This document shows, in pieces, positions 1-11,272 of a stretch of 64,000 bases of DNA. The stretch is from Saccharomyces uvarum (Eukaryota; Ascomycota; Saccharomycetes; Saccharomycetales; Saccharomycetaceae): contig OX365939.1 in NCBI GenBank assembly GCA_947243795.1, positions 475,001 to 539,000 on the forward strand. The letters run 5' to 3'. Made by a program: the position numbers and the translations under genes. The notes beneath the pieces are model-generated. The model made no database searches. It saw nothing but the letters and a program-made list of their open reading frames with translations, and had not been told where the DNA came from. Positions within the stretch are counted from its first letter, which is position 1, and every line of letters starts with the position of its first letter.

Positions 1-549
1 TTCCTTATTACTAAAGTGATGAGTCTAGCCAGACTCAAAGTCACTATATACGTAAATGGTAAATATCGTTAATGACAATAAACATATGAAGGATCCCATC
101 CATTGGTGACTTGAGAAGATTACGGTAATAGCTAATATACATTCAATGATAGCAAATATACCGACCGATATATTTCCCAAATGTATTAATTATTCTACTT
201 GCACCCCGCCTATTTCAAGTAAGCTCTGTAAAAAGGGGAATTAGCACAAGATCCTGTCTTCTGTGAAGATTTTACTATCGTTCCTTCAAATCTAAGCACT
301 CCAGCAGAAATGACCCTAACAAATTAAGGATGTCAGGATGATTTTCCATCATAAGTGTTCCCGACTCCCCTTGGCTCATCTTCTTTTTGAGTGCCAGCCA
401 CACAATAAAATAGAGTTGTCGTAGGTATCCCTTAATTTGGCATCGATTTCGTAAAAGTAATACTATATAAAGACCAAACACTGCGTCAATCCATGCATAA
501 TCAGGAAGCAATACCTCACAGTACTGACTAGAACAATAAGCGAGGAAGA
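1..549. other. Non-coding region upstream of SHH4
   Basis: No gene could be supported here. A TGAGTCT/AGACTCA inverted repeat with a 4-base loop lies at 20-37, and AGGGG (stress-element core) occurs near 235. A minus-strand open frame at 275-607 has no ATG near its beginning and overlaps SHH4, so it was not called. In S. cerevisiae MAS1 lies to the left (from memory); none of it is present, so this is probably part of the MAS1-SHH4 spacer and the SHH4 promoter. Confidence 0.6.
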
Positions 550-1077
550 ATGTATACAAGCAGGTTTTGTAGGCCTTTGTGCGGAGTGAGAAGCTTTCAT
601 TCTTCAATTGCCAGACCGTTTACCATCCCTTTCTTGCCAAAGATACCTCAAAAGCCTGGGGGGGTGAGTGGAACAGCGAACGATTCTTCTTATATGCCGC
701 CTGAAAGCAGAACTCATGGTTCATACCATTGGATTGTAGAGCGTGGCCTCTCTTTAATGGTTCTTCCATTGATTATGGTACCGTTGGTCAGTACAGGTCC
801 CATTTCTACTTTTACTGATACGTTTTTATCCTTGGTTCTGCTGGGTCATTGCCATATTGGGTTTCAGTCTTGCATTATAGATTACGTGTCAGAGAGAGTC
901 TATGGGAAGGTACATCACTATGCCATGTATTTATTGAGCTTAGGCTCGTTTTTATCACTAGTTGGTATATATAAATTAGAGAGCCAAGGAGCAGGCCTCA
1001 TTGGGTCTCTTAAGTCTTTATGGGAAAGTGAACCGGTCGAAAAGAAGGAAGAAATGGCTACTGATAAGTTGGTATAG
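550..1077 (+). CDS. SHH4: Shh4, succinate dehydrogenase membrane-anchor (Sdh4-like) protein
   Basis: A 175-residue protein of the CybS/Sdh4 family, which anchors succinate dehydrogenase in the mitochondrial inner membrane and helps form the ubiquinone site. The first 25 residues are basic, serine-rich and lack acids, as in a mitochondrial targeting sequence. Three hydrophobic segments follow at about 66-82, 92-110 and 124-142. Between the second and third, HCHIGFQSCIIDYV (100-113) is the family's conserved His/Asp-Tyr segment. The tail is charged. The order Shh4-Pus5-Sec10 and the length (about 168 in S. cerevisiae) favour the SHH4 paralogue over SDH4. In S. cerevisiae it is a duplicate of Sdh4 with a minor role. 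The gene converges with PUS5, leaving only 86 bases between the stops. Confidence 0.93.
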   Translation: MYTSRFCRPLCGVRSFHSSIARPFTIPFLPKIPQKPGGVSGTANDSSYMPPESRTHGSYHWIVERGLSLMVLPLIMVPLVSTGPISTFTDTFLSLVLLGHCHIGFQSCIIDYVSERVYGKVHHYAMYLLSLGSFLSLVGIYKLESQGAGLIGSLKSLWESEPVEKKEEMATDKLV

Positions 1078-1163
1078 TTGCGCTCACGCGGCCTCTTCTA
1101 TTCTTCTACGCGTTGTTTGTATGTTCTATATAGTTTAATTTTATCATTTAGTTCTCGGTTTTT

Positions 1164-1925
1164 TCAATCCCAGTTCTCTAGGAGTAACTCCTTGATGGAC
1201 GAATTGAATTCTCCCTCTTCATCAACATATTTCCTTGGCCATAGTTCGCCATTATTGTTGAAAACTATCGGAATTAAATGCACCTCTGTTTGCAGACCGA
1301 TTTTTGTCGTTATACATGCTGAATGCAATGCAATCTGATTGTGGAATGCCATTGGTAATTTTATAGTGCTACCGTATTTCTGGTCATTTATGATGGGTTG
1401 ATTTAAGATTTGTGATACGTGGTACCGGATCTGGTGCTTTTTACCCGTTACCAATTGCAGAACTATACATCGATCGTCGACTTTCTTAAACTTAGTAATT
1501 TGTTCACCTTCGTGCGAAATTAAAAAACCGTATTTTGGTCCATACCCAACTTCATTGCTCATTGATTCTTTGGAGTTACTCGAGTGCTCAATAATAGCAA
1601 CGTATTTTCTTCGCAGTTTATAGCCTTTATTACCGCCGTTTTGTAAAAATCTAGAAAACATCATGCTGGCATTTTTTGTCTTGGCGATCAGCGTACCCCC
1701 AGTAACACAGTGGTCTAACCTATGCACTGTTCGACATGCTTCGACGTGCTTGTCTGAAGAATAGAGTGTTTTGAATCTTTCTAACAGAGGGGTGGGGTCA
1801 AGGTCAGGGTGTGTTCTCCTCCAAGTTCTCGAGTCTGGTGGTTGAGACAGTATTCCAGGCGGCTTATTAACTATGAAATAGTGTGCATTCTCGAAGGCTA
1901 TTGGTATCTGCTTTTTCAGAGACAT
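1164..1925 (-). CDS. PUS5: Pus5, mitochondrial 21S rRNA pseudouridine synthase
   Basis: A 253-residue RluA-family pseudouridine synthase. Yeast Pus5 makes the single pseudouridine of mitochondrial 21S rRNA (position 2819). The catalytic motif HRLDHCVTGG holds the nucleophile Asp71. NKPPGILSQPP (20-30) and LVTGKKHQIRYHVSQ are the other conserved family blocks. The ATG at 1925 (MSLKKQIPIAF) was chosen because it aligns with the known start; the frame stays open upstream but only to a TTG. There is no strong N-terminal targeting sequence, as also noted for the known protein. The start lies 168 bases from the stop of SEC10, so its promoter is short. Confidence 0.95.
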   Translation of the reverse strand: MSLKKQIPIAFENAHYFIVNKPPGILSQPPDSRTWRRTHPDLDPTPLLERFKTLYSSDKHVEACRTVHRLDHCVTGGTLIAKTKNASMMFSRFLQNGGNKGYKLRRKYVAIIEHSSNSKESMSNEVGYGPKYGFLISHEGEQITKFKKVDDRCIVLQLVTGKKHQIRYHVSQILNQPIINDQKYGSTIKLPMAFHNQIALHSACITTKIGLQTEVHLIPIVFNNNGELWPRKYVDEEGEFNSSIKELLLENWD

Positions 1926-2093
1926 TGGGTATGTTCTATAGTATTCCAATTATTATGCTTATGCACTGATCGTCATTTTTTCCGTTTTAAAGTATTTTAT
2001 GGAATCCGAAAAAATGGCATGTAATAGACGAATGAGGATGCAACAGTTTCTTTGGTTTGGTATTTTGTCAGAAAATCTACATACCTATGTACA

Positions 2094-4709
2094 TTATCTA
2101 AAATTCAGTTTAACGCTGTTGATGAACTTGTCATGATTGAAGTCCTCTCTGTTGGAAATATAGCTTTGTATAATATCCCTTCCAATATCTGCTAAATGGC
2201 CTTCTTTGGTCAATGATTCTAGTAATTCAGGCTGAACAATGAACAGATTTGCCAGTTCTCTTAAAGTGGCAAATTTATCTATCAAAGTCACTACCCCCCA
2301 TTCTTCAATTGCTGTTTGGCAACCTATGATGTCCTTTGTAACCACGACACCACCCATGGAATTGACCTGGAAATGTGAATAATGTGATAGTAATAAGCTA
2401 TATAATTCTTCTCCAACCAAAGTTAAAAACGTTTGCAAATTTTTACCCTTGAGGAATTTAGAAGACTGTTCGAAGGTTAGATTTAAAACATTGACGATTT
2501 CAACGGCGGGTAAAGTATCTTGATCTAACAAATCTTGAGATTTTGGTATGAAATCTTTCTTATTTTGTTTACACAAAATTGTGGAAAATTTCGTAGATAT
2601 TACCGCAATGGTTTCTTGTAAGATTATATTGATTAGCATTTCCATCTTTTGAATTTGAGAATTTGTCATTTCAATAATTTGGGCTTTTATTTCTGGTGAG
2701 TTATTTAATAGTGGCAAGAAGATGGATTTGATTGAAATTGATAACAGATCCAATATCTCTGTGCTCATTGAAATAAGCTTTAAAAAATTTAAATTCACCA
2801 CGGCCGCTGTTTTATTGGCATCCATTTTACAAACTTTCCAATAGGCCACTTCTAATGCAATTTCCATGTATGAGTCAATAATTCCCAAAAACATTATTTT
2901 TAATATTTCTAAAATGTATAGGTGTGCCTTGTTAGGAATGAGTTCCATAACTCTTGCAGTGGACTCCACAACGCATTTCAACATAGAATCTACATCACCC
3001 AAAGAATAATTTTTAGGGCCATTTGGGTTATTATCAATATCATCCATTATACTATTTGGGTTCATTAAACTCGAAGAGTTGTTTGTCATGTCATATTGTG
3101 TGGATGTAGGGCTATTTGTAAAGGATCCATTCAAAGAGTTTGTACGGTTGAGGCTCAAATGATCTTTATCTAAATGAGTTTTCAAAAAGGAGTTGAATTG
3201 CGACAGTTTACTCCTTGACGTTGAATCTTGACGAGAGTGAGTATTGCCCCTAGAAGTATGCATAAATGCATCTACGTTCGTGGATAATTTTTCCCTGAAC
3301 TTTTCTAACAGGACCCTTTTATTAGTTTCTTTATCATAGTTTACAGTAAATTTAGATGTCATTTCCACAAGAATTGTCTCTAATGATCTTTTCTCAATAC
3401 CAAAATATTTGGACCTATCATATAGATAATGAGAAAACAAATCAGAAAAACACTGTTCCAAGGTGGTTGATAGAACTTGATTGCTGTCATCAATTTCTAA
3501 TAGTTGGAAATAATCAATTAAACTTTTAGTGAATCTACCAAATAATGTGAAAAGTCCATGTAAAATTCTCACGTACGCCAAATTTGAAATGGAAAGAGAA
3601 TTTCTTAATAAAACTTCAAATCTCGGTTCGATTTTCTGGGCAAAGATTCTTTGAATAAATAACTGTATCACGTGAGTGGCCTTTTCTTCAAAGACCCTTT
3701 TGACAATCTTCGACTCATTTTTTATTACACTTTCCACATCGCTGATCAAATTTTGCATTGAGGGCTCAACGATAACACTATGATTTTCAAAATCAATTAG
3801 ACTTTCTTTAAATTTCACATTCTTTATGAATACATTTTCAAACTCGTTTTCTAAGTCTATCTGTTTTGTGTCTATGAAATAATCATGTTGGTTGATGAAA
3901 CTTTGAATAACGTTGACACCTCCATTAAAATTATTAAGAATGATGGCGATTTCATTTAATTTGGTAAAGTTATTCTCTCTGTAGGCTGAATTGAAATTCT
4001 CTAATAATTCATTTTCCATCATCTCAGAGTATTTTTCAATGGTTAATTTCGTATTTATAGTCTTCGGTATAGAACTTGTCTCTAGTTTAGATGATAAAAT
4101 TAATAGATTTTTCATTAAAACTACAGATTTTAAATTCAATTTCCTGTTTTTGGATAACCTTAATTGTTCAAGAATATCTGATTTTCCCATGGAATAGAAG
4201 TCGTTATATCTACGGATCAATTCCACGCTTTGGATATAGTTTTGCTTTTTCTTAATTGCAGTTTCCAACTTATCACCCAGAGGCGAAACTACTTGAGTAA
4301 CATTTGTTAAACGATCATCCAATTTGTCAAAAGTGAGTAGAGTTGCATGTAAATTCTTAGATAGCTTTATGACGTTTTCTGAATGTATCACTTCTTGGGT
4401 AGCTACTTGGTCGGAGTAATGTTGCCTTTTATTTAGGGTCTCCTCGTTCAAGTTTTTCAATTCCTTCAATGTGGATTCAAATGTTCTAATGTAGGGTTTA
4501 GGGTCCAACTGTTTCCAAATGGCCTCTCGAATTGCATCTTGGTCTTTTTCGTTATTAGAAAGACCCTGAGTGTTAGCGTTGGCTAACATATCATTACGAT
4601 GATCCTTGCTCAACTCCTGAACGAACTCATTGACCGTTAATCCACCCAAAAAATTGTTTGTTGTTAACAGTTTTTTCCATTTAGGATCCAATTCATATAA
4701 CGAGTTCAT
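2094..4709 (-). CDS. SEC10: Sec10, exocyst complex subunit
   Basis: An 871-residue protein, exactly the length recalled for yeast Sec10. The exocyst is an eight-subunit tether that holds secretory vesicles at sites of bud growth before fusion. The N-terminal third has heptad-rich helical sequence (about 70-170), the region by which Sec10 pairs with Sec15 and joins the complex. The rest is a helical-rod CATCHR-type fold with no catalytic motif. A Ser/Asn/Thr-rich loop at about 500-580 is the part that differs most from S. cerevisiae. The ATG at 4709 (MNSLYELDPKW) was chosen; the frame runs eight codons further up without an ATG. It is divergent from RPS31 across 950 bases. Confidence 0.97.
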   Translation of the reverse strand: MNSLYELDPKWKKLLTTNNFLGGLTVNEFVQELSKDHRNDMLANANTQGLSNNEKDQDAIREAIWKQLDPKPYIRTFESTLKELKNLNEETLNKRQHYSDQVATQEVIHSENVIKLSKNLHATLLTFDKLDDRLTNVTQVVSPLGDKLETAIKKKQNYIQSVELIRRYNDFYSMGKSDILEQLRLSKNRKLNLKSVVLMKNLLILSSKLETSSIPKTINTKLTIEKYSEMMENELLENFNSAYRENNFTKLNEIAIILNNFNGGVNVIQSFINQHDYFIDTKQIDLENEFENVFIKNVKFKESLIDFENHSVIVEPSMQNLISDVESVIKNESKIVKRVFEEKATHVIQLFIQRIFAQKIEPRFEVLLRNSLSISNLAYVRILHGLFTLFGRFTKSLIDYFQLLEIDDSNQVLSTTLEQCFSDLFSHYLYDRSKYFGIEKRSLETILVEMTSKFTVNYDKETNKRVLLEKFREKLSTNVDAFMHTSRGNTHSRQDSTSRSKLSQFNSFLKTHLDKDHLSLNRTNSLNGSFTNSPTSTQYDMTNNSSSLMNPNSIMDDIDNNPNGPKNYSLGDVDSMLKCVVESTARVMELIPNKAHLYILEILKIMFLGIIDSYMEIALEVAYWKVCKMDANKTAAVVNLNFLKLISMSTEILDLLSISIKSIFLPLLNNSPEIKAQIIEMTNSQIQKMEMLINIILQETIAVISTKFSTILCKQNKKDFIPKSQDLLDQDTLPAVEIVNVLNLTFEQSSKFLKGKNLQTFLTLVGEELYSLLLSHYSHFQVNSMGGVVVTKDIIGCQTAIEEWGVVTLIDKFATLRELANLFIVQPELLESLTKEGHLADIGRDIIQSYISNREDFNHDKFINSVKLNFR

Positions 4710-6118
<1,409 letters not shown>

Positions 6119-6301
6119 ATAGAATAGTTATAATCAAACTTATATATTTTAATTTGATCGTTTTAATTTTGTTAAAGGAACTTTTTGTATTGTCATTATA
6201 TACTTTTTTGTATCTACAAAGCAAAACAGGATGAATAAATAAAATGAGTGAATGAATATAGTATAAATAGTATGCGGCGCCTGTTTTGGAGGGCTGTATC
6301 T

Positions 6302-6994
6302 CTAATTTTCGTGATTGTATGCTTCTCTGAACAAATCAATATTTTGCTGCAAGACGGTCCTACCGCTTCTTTCAGATCCTTTGAAAAGCGTCCCTGCGGA
6401 TATTTTGACGTCTTCCACAGTTTCGTTAACTTTATTGACGATTTGATTACTCAAATCATCAACATGTTTTTCCCAGTTTTCGCTAAATAATTGCAAAACA
6501 GTATCGAATCCCATTTTACCTTTTTTAGCGTTCTCGCAAAATCTTTGCACAGACCAATCTTCTATCTTGTTACACAGTTTCCTTATGGACCCGTATGCAG
6601 TAATCTGGGCCTCTTGCTGAAAAAGTGTTTTATTGAGGGAGTCATCTGGGTGCGGGCTATATGTAACTGTTTCGTAGACTCTCAATAAATTACACATCGT
6701 TAAGTTACAGCTCCTCATGGTTAAGCTCTGGTTATTCAGATCTACCACTGAAACTTCTCTTACATGACTCGTATTGGTGCCTCCAAGCATCATCATGATC
6801 CATTTGGGAACACCTTGTTTCACTGTAATTAACCGTTCAGTAACAAGGACCTTAGATTCGTCTTTCAGTTCCCTTCTCAGAACATCCACAGCGATGACGT
6901 GTGTAGATGTTTCATTTGGATATTTCTTCCAGTTAGCTGCAGTTACTTGGTCCCACGGATATTCAAAACTATAACTGTTTTGAAATAACTTCAT
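6302..6994 (-). CDS. UPS2: Ups2, PRELI/MSF1-family mitochondrial phospholipid transfer protein
   Basis: A 230-residue PRELI/MSF1-domain protein starting MKLFQNSYSFEYPWDQVT; the domain fills residues 1 to about 180. With Mdm35 in the intermembrane space, Ups2 carries phosphatidylserine to the inner membrane for conversion to phosphatidylethanolamine, and its loss opposes the effect of losing Ups1. The conserved block KIEDWSVQRFCENAKKGKMG lies at the domain end. The ATG at 6994 was chosen over an upstream in-frame ATG that would add 15 Lys/Asn-rich residues (MIKRPNKHKNNKKKI) not seen in the known protein. The paralogue UPS1 lies 40 kb away on the same strand. Confidence 0.95.
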   Translation of the reverse strand: MKLFQNSYSFEYPWDQVTAANWKKYPNETSTHVIAVDVLRRELKDESKVLVTERLITVKQGVPKWIMMMLGGTNTSHVREVSVVDLNNQSLTMRSCNLTMCNLLRVYETVTYSPHPDDSLNKTLFQQEAQITAYGSIRKLCNKIEDWSVQRFCENAKKGKMGFDTVLQLFSENWEKHVDDLSNQIVNKVNETVEDVKISAGTLFKGSERSGRTVLQQNIDLFREAYNHEN

Positions 6995-7289
6995 TATCTT
7001 TTTTTTGTTATTTTTATGTTTGTTTGGCCTCTTGATCAACTGATTTATTTCTATGGATGGTTAAATTTGAAATACGTACATCGCTTTTATGATAATTTTA
7101 TCGTCTATATATTCTTTATATTTTTCACATTCACTACTTTTTTCGGATCTGACCAATCAATGTTGGGCCGATGCTCGCAGAACTTGTCCTTGTCCGGGCA
7201 ATGCCTTTTGCGATATACCGGCAATAATAGCTATCCCCCCTTCCCCTCTACCCCCTTTCGTTTTTCTTTCTTTTTATCTATTGTTTTGG

Positions 7290-7760
7290 CTAACTTAGCA
7301 CTCTTTCCAGATTATCGTTGCTCTCCATAGTGTCCATCACAGTTACATGGTGCAGCACCTCTTTCTTGTTGCTTTCTGCGATGGATCCATCGCACATAAC
7401 CATCTCATTCAAAATATCGTAGACTTTATTGAAATTGAATATTATATCCAGTTCACAAACGTTGCCGAAATACGTGTCCATTGTCTCCACAAATCGATGG
7501 ATGACTTCCAAAGTCAACAGTTCGTTGTCGACATCCGGAGTCACGCCCACAATGAAGAAAAGACTGGCGTATCGCTTATATACCACTTTGTGGTCACTGT
7601 ACTCGATGATGTTGCACATTTTAGGTTTCCTTGCTAAAATCGTAGGTGTCAGATTTTTTACTATCTTGGCCTTTTCACCAGCAGACATTGCCGTATACCA
7701 TTTCTTTAATCTGATCTTTCCTTGTCTAGAAACCAGTATCAAATACTTTAATTGTGTCAT
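7290..7760 (-). CDS. APS1: Aps1, AP-1 adaptor complex small (sigma) subunit
   Basis: A 156-residue sigma-adaptin, full length for the family. The AP-1 complex selects cargo and recruits clathrin at the trans-Golgi and endosomes. The start MTQLKYLILVSRQGKIRLKKWY is the hallmark N-terminus of the longin-like fold. FIVGVTPDVDNELLTLEVIHRFVETMD and the block ending in VYDILNEMVMCDG match the conserved core that binds beta-adaptin and the hydrophobic half of dileucine signals. It ends with a short charged tail. The upstream side has a GT-rich microsatellite beginning three bases before the ATG on the coding strand's 5' leader. Confidence 0.96.
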   Translation of the reverse strand: MTQLKYLILVSRQGKIRLKKWYTAMSAGEKAKIVKNLTPTILARKPKMCNIIEYSDHKVVYKRYASLFFIVGVTPDVDNELLTLEVIHRFVETMDTYFGNVCELDIIFNFNKVYDILNEMVMCDGSIAESNKKEVLHHVTVMDTMESNDNLERVLS

Positions 7761-7763
7761 CTT

Positions 7764-7790
7764 TGTGTGTGTGCGTGTGTGCGTGTGTGT
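7764..7790. repeat. (GT)n microsatellite in the APS1 5' leader
   Basis: GT dinucleotide run interrupted twice by GC, directly before the APS1 start codon (as CA repeat on the coding strand). It is likely to be length-variable between strains. Confidence 0.85.
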
Positions 7791-7971
7791 TATGTGTAAT
7801 CGTTGCTCCCCTGGCTCTTACGTTCTCATCCTCTTTTATTCGTTCATGGCCATTTCTAGAATTCTATTGGTTTGACTTGAAATACGCCTCGTTACCCGAC
7901 TATATTTTTGTACTAATATATACTATAAAGAGACATACACATAGATGATACACTTCACTACTCTGGCAATC

Positions 7972-8874
7972 TTACTCATCGTCATTGACTTCTGTGGGTG
8001 GAAGCCATGCTGCAGGCTTGAAGTACTCTTGGTCGTTCATCGCATCTTTGACGAACTTGTCTCTATCATCGGTAAATTCTAGCAAGTATTCCAGCTCTAA
8101 CTCATGGCATTGTCTACCCAGGATGACCAGCGAGTGTAATGGTTCACCCGAATCGTAATTGGCCAATTCACTTATGGTGCCAGACTTGAAGCTCTGAGAA
8201 CTTGAACCCAATCTACTGATGGCAACGACGGGGGTGTCTGCAGTGTACGCCTTTGTCCCTCTTTTCTCTTCAATTTCTAATAATTGTTCACAACATTGAG
8301 AAATAGACATGTATCTTGGGGGTTCGTAGATTAATCTCCCACGGGCCATATTCTCAATGCTCTGCTCTTTAACCTTGATATCCAACAGCACCAAAGTGTG
8401 AAGACCGATTTTCCTATTTTCCCAGATCTTGTCATACCATGAGTCAGGTCTCCAATTCTCAGTGAAGAAAACCATGGATACAGTTTGGCCGAAAGTGTAT
8501 AGTTGCAAGCCACATGCACCTACAGCGTTCATCACAGATGCATTATGGATAATTTCTACAGGGACTCCTTCACGCTTAGCTCTAAGGACTAAATCTGTGT
8601 GTGTAGTGGCACCGAATGGATCACCCACGACCAAAAATGCAACATCTTCTTTATCAGCATCGCTCAAAATTTGCTTGGAGCCAGTTTCGACTAACTCTCT
8701 ATCAGCCAAGATAATCTCTTTACCATAGTACGCTTCTAGTTCTTCTAGACTAGCAGCCATTAAGATACTTGTGTAGTGTTCCAAATAAACTCTAGAACAT
8801 TTCTTAATCGCTTCCAAACCACGAACTGTGATGTCCGATTTGTACGACAGACCCAACCCAATCAAGTAAAGCAT
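7972..8874 (-). CDS. DPH5: Dph5, diphthine methyl ester synthase
   Basis: A 300-residue class III (tetrapyrrole-methylase-like) SAM methyltransferase. Dph5 tetra-methylates the modified histidine of elongation factor 2 during diphthamide synthesis; diphthamide is the target of diphtheria toxin. The N-terminal [16 protein letters not shown] is the family's glycine-rich start, and [19 protein letters not shown] is the conserved SAM-site block. [20 protein letters not shown] is also conserved. The ATG at 8874 was chosen; the 12 open codons above it hold no ATG and are absent from the known protein. The last 20 residues are acidic. It is divergent from TAG1 across 268 bases. Confidence 0.97.
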   Translation of the reverse strand: MLYLIGLGLSYKSDITVRGLEAIKKCSRVYLEHYTSILMAASLEELEAYYGKEIILADRELVETGSKQILSDADKEDVAFLVVGDPFGATTHTDLVLRAKREGVPVEIIHNASVMNAVGACGLQLYTFGQTVSMVFFTENWRPDSWYDKIWENRKIGLHTLVLLDIKVKEQSIENMARGRLIYEPPRYMSISQCCEQLLEIEEKRGTKAYTADTPVVAISRLGSSSQSFKSGTISELANYDSGEPLHSLVILGRQCHELELEYLLEFTDDRDKFVKDAMNDQEYFKPAAWLPPTEVNDDE

Positions 8875-9142
8875 TTTCCCAATGTCCTTCCTATATTCTG
8901 TTATGTCCACTAATTGACCAAAGAAACTCGAAAAAATTTCATCCCATCGCTTAACTAGCTATTTTTTTAAGCGCAAAGGGACATTTAATTTTTTAAAAGA
9001 TAGTAAAAGTGCAAAGCCAAGATTAGAGAAGGCAGTACCAAAAAAGAGTAGTAATCTCTTTTTCTTTAGATCTTTATTTTGTGCGCATAGGGCATTGCTT
9101 GTTGATGGTCCTTTCTAAACGGATACTAACTCTCTCGTGCAA

Positions 9143-10945
9143 ATGAATAGTCAAGACTTAGAAACTCAACCACTGTTGAGATCAAACGCCCAGGAAAGCC
9201 AGCTTCTCTCTGATGAAGTGCGAATCAATGTGGCACGAAAGTCGATAAATAAGGCCCGTATAAGAAGTATGAAACGCTTGGTTACCTACCTGCTAAGTAT
9301 CGTTCTAATAGGTTCGGTTGGTTTTGGCATAGTTCGATATATTAAGGGACACGTGCCGCCCACAGAGGTAATAGAGGAAAGTTTAGTCGAGGTGACAAAT
9401 TTCAAACTAATTGATTTCCAGCTTGACGGTTGGAAAGATGATAGTCATTCTAGTCTGAACAATGACACTGGGAAGTATTTACAGGTGTCTATACACTCTC
9501 AGATTTGGTTCGATTATGATAATTGGCCAGCTGCAGGGAACGACTCCCTGATCGAAAGTCAACGAGATTGGATAAGATATGTTAATGAAAAAGTGCTTAA
9601 AACTGTTTGTATAGATATGAATAACGTGACTACGTTTGACGGAGACCTGGTATTCAAGGATAAGCTGGGAGACGTTGTTGGCATGGACCCCATTTGCCTT
9701 GATTTGAGTCATAGGAAAATTAATGACCTGCAATTTAAAGTTTTGGTCAAACCGTCTATTTGGAAAATCATAAAGGTCATGAAGAAATTCTGGAACGGCG
9801 ATTACGATTCCTTGAATCTAAAATCGAACTTGGATATGATTATCTTTAAGCAAAAATTCGGCATGAGGTTCAATTTGCGAAAGCTGAATGACGAAGTCTT
9901 AAATTGGAGTGATATCATTGATTGGGAGAAAATACTGTCAGGGCCTCTTCAAAGGGTACGGAATATGATCGATACAATAACTCTTCAAGATTTTACACTA
10001 AGGGACTCCGATTCTGAAGGGTTCCATGCTAACATGATATTAAATCCGATCACGATCTTTAAAGGGTTAGATTGGTTTCGCCTTCCGCAAGGTTCGACGA
10101 TTCCTTTCATCAATTGGGAGATAAAACTACCGGACTGTAGCGGTGAACCAACTATCGCGATTCCAACATTATCGTGCTTTAATGAACCGATTAATTTGCA
10201 CCATGACAGAGACAATATAGTTGTCTGTTTACAAAATGAAATCGAAGGTCCCCTGCCCGATGATTTATTATACAAAGAATGTCCCGACAACAGTCTTACG
10301 CCAATGAGCCAGATAGTCAATGCGGTTTTGAACGCAAATGAGACCATTACGTTTGCCGCAAAAGGCCATGTCATTAACGATGGCACTAACGATAACTCTT
10401 TGATTCCTGTCGGCATGTTGGACAGCATCTTCCAAGAGATTTCATTCATCCCCATAACTACGAACGCCACGTTTAACTCCAGTGAATTGATTCAAGAATT
10501 CCAGATCAACGACCTCCAATTACGATGGGCAGCGCGCAAGAAGCTTGGTCTCGTGGGGACATTCGTGGGGTTCTTCGATCTATCCTTTTACGAGACACAC
10601 TACCGTGACCAGGTTAGCATCGACACCATCCGGGGACAAATCGATCTGTACCACAACGATGTCAATTTCCTGAATTTACCCATGAAAGAATGGGTCAACT
10701 CCACGTCGCGTATTTTGCACGATCAAGACACAGGCAACACGCTGATGCAGCTGCAGTTTGACCTCGAGAACGACGACATGGAAATCGTCAATAGCTTAGA
10801 ATTAACTCGCACCTTGAACGAAATCCTTTTCCAGGGCTTCACAGCAATCCATTTCAACGCGACAATCGATGCGTCACTCACGACGGCACTAGGCCCATGG
10901 GTGCTAACGGGGTTAACCGGAGAGGGTGACACTTTGGTCACGTGA
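9143..10945 (+). CDS. TAG1: Tag1 (YLR173W), vacuolar membrane protein for autophagy termination
   Basis: A 600-residue single-pass protein, near the recalled 608 of YLR173W. A short basic N-terminus with a possible acidic-dileucine sorting signal (ETQPLL, 7-12) precedes one membrane segment at about 47-67. The rest, with many N-X-S/T sites, is predicted to be luminal: a type II arrangement. YLR173W was named TAG1 because it is needed to switch autophagy off during long starvation, from memory of the literature. No enzyme motif is visible. Start: the ATG at 9143; a GTG two codons up was ignored. The stop codon lies inside a CACGTG (10939-10944), which may serve the IDP2 promoter. Confidence 0.88.
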   Translation: MNSQDLETQPLLRSNAQESQLLSDEVRINVARKSINKARIRSMKRLVTYLLSIVLIGSVGFGIVRYIKGHVPPTEVIEESLVEVTNFKLIDFQLDGWKDDSHSSLNNDTGKYLQVSIHSQIWFDYDNWPAAGNDSLIESQRDWIRYVNEKVLKTVCIDMNNVTTFDGDLVFKDKLGDVVGMDPICLDLSHRKINDLQFKVLVKPSIWKIIKVMKKFWNGDYDSLNLKSNLDMIIFKQKFGMRFNLRKLNDEVLNWSDIIDWEKILSGPLQRVRNMIDTITLQDFTLRDSDSEGFHANMILNPITIFKGLDWFRLPQGSTIPFINWEIKLPDCSGEPTIAIPTLSCFNEPINLHHDRDNIVVCLQNEIEGPLPDDLLYKECPDNSLTPMSQIVNAVLNANETITFAAKGHVINDGTNDNSLIPVGMLDSIFQEISFIPITTNATFNSSELIQEFQINDLQLRWAARKKLGLVGTFVGFFDLSFYETHYRDQVSIDTIRGQIDLYHNDVNFLNLPMKEWVNSTSRILHDQDTGNTLMQLQFDLENDDMEIVNSLELTRTLNEILFQGFTAIHFNATIDASLTTALGPWVLTGLTGEGDTLVT

Positions 10946-11272
10946 ATCTATCTATTTTATAACTCCGGGATGCCATTCCCGGTTGTCCGAGACTTGGCAA
11001 ATAAGGGAAAAAGGGAAAAAATGACAGTAATCAAATCATCAGTGCTTTTCTTTTGAGACCTTACAGGACCATGGATAGTGGGGGCGAGAGGATAACCAAA
11101 AACCGGACTTAACATCATTGGCTCGATCGGGCTTGGCTTTGGGCAAGGTTGACCCCGGTGTGCTATATAAATGTCACTCTGCAATTGCATCTTATTGCGC
11201 TCTTGATGTGTCGAGTACAGTCGTTGCTCGGGCACGAAGGTAAGACAAAACATACGTACATATATACTTGCA
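10946..11272. promoter_or_regulatory. IDP2 promoter with candidate CSRE and TATA box
   Basis: A spacer of 327 bases between TAG1 and IDP2. CCCGGTTGTCCGA at 10978-10990 resembles the carbon source-responsive element bound by Cat8 and Sip4, which is known to drive IDP2 on non-fermentable carbon. TATATAAA at 11164-11171 is 101 bases before the ATG. These fit a gene repressed by glucose. The CSRE is an imperfect match read by eye. Confidence 0.5.

Noticed and set aside
275-607. 110-codon minus-strand frame upstream of and overlapping SHH4
   Set aside because: It begins at TTG; the first ATG leaves only about 35 codons. It overlaps the SHH4 presequence and has no relative I recognise.
6975-7039. 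In-frame upstream ATG that would lengthen Ups2 by 15 residues
   Set aside because: The added Lys/Asn-rich segment is absent from the known protein, and MKLFQNSYSF is the conserved PRELI-domain start.
9124-9150. TACTAAC branch-point sequence followed by AATAG just before and across the TAG1 start, hinting at an intron
   Set aside because: No GTATGT-type donor occurs in the 268-base spacer upstream, and the ATG at 9143 gives the expected protein without splicing.
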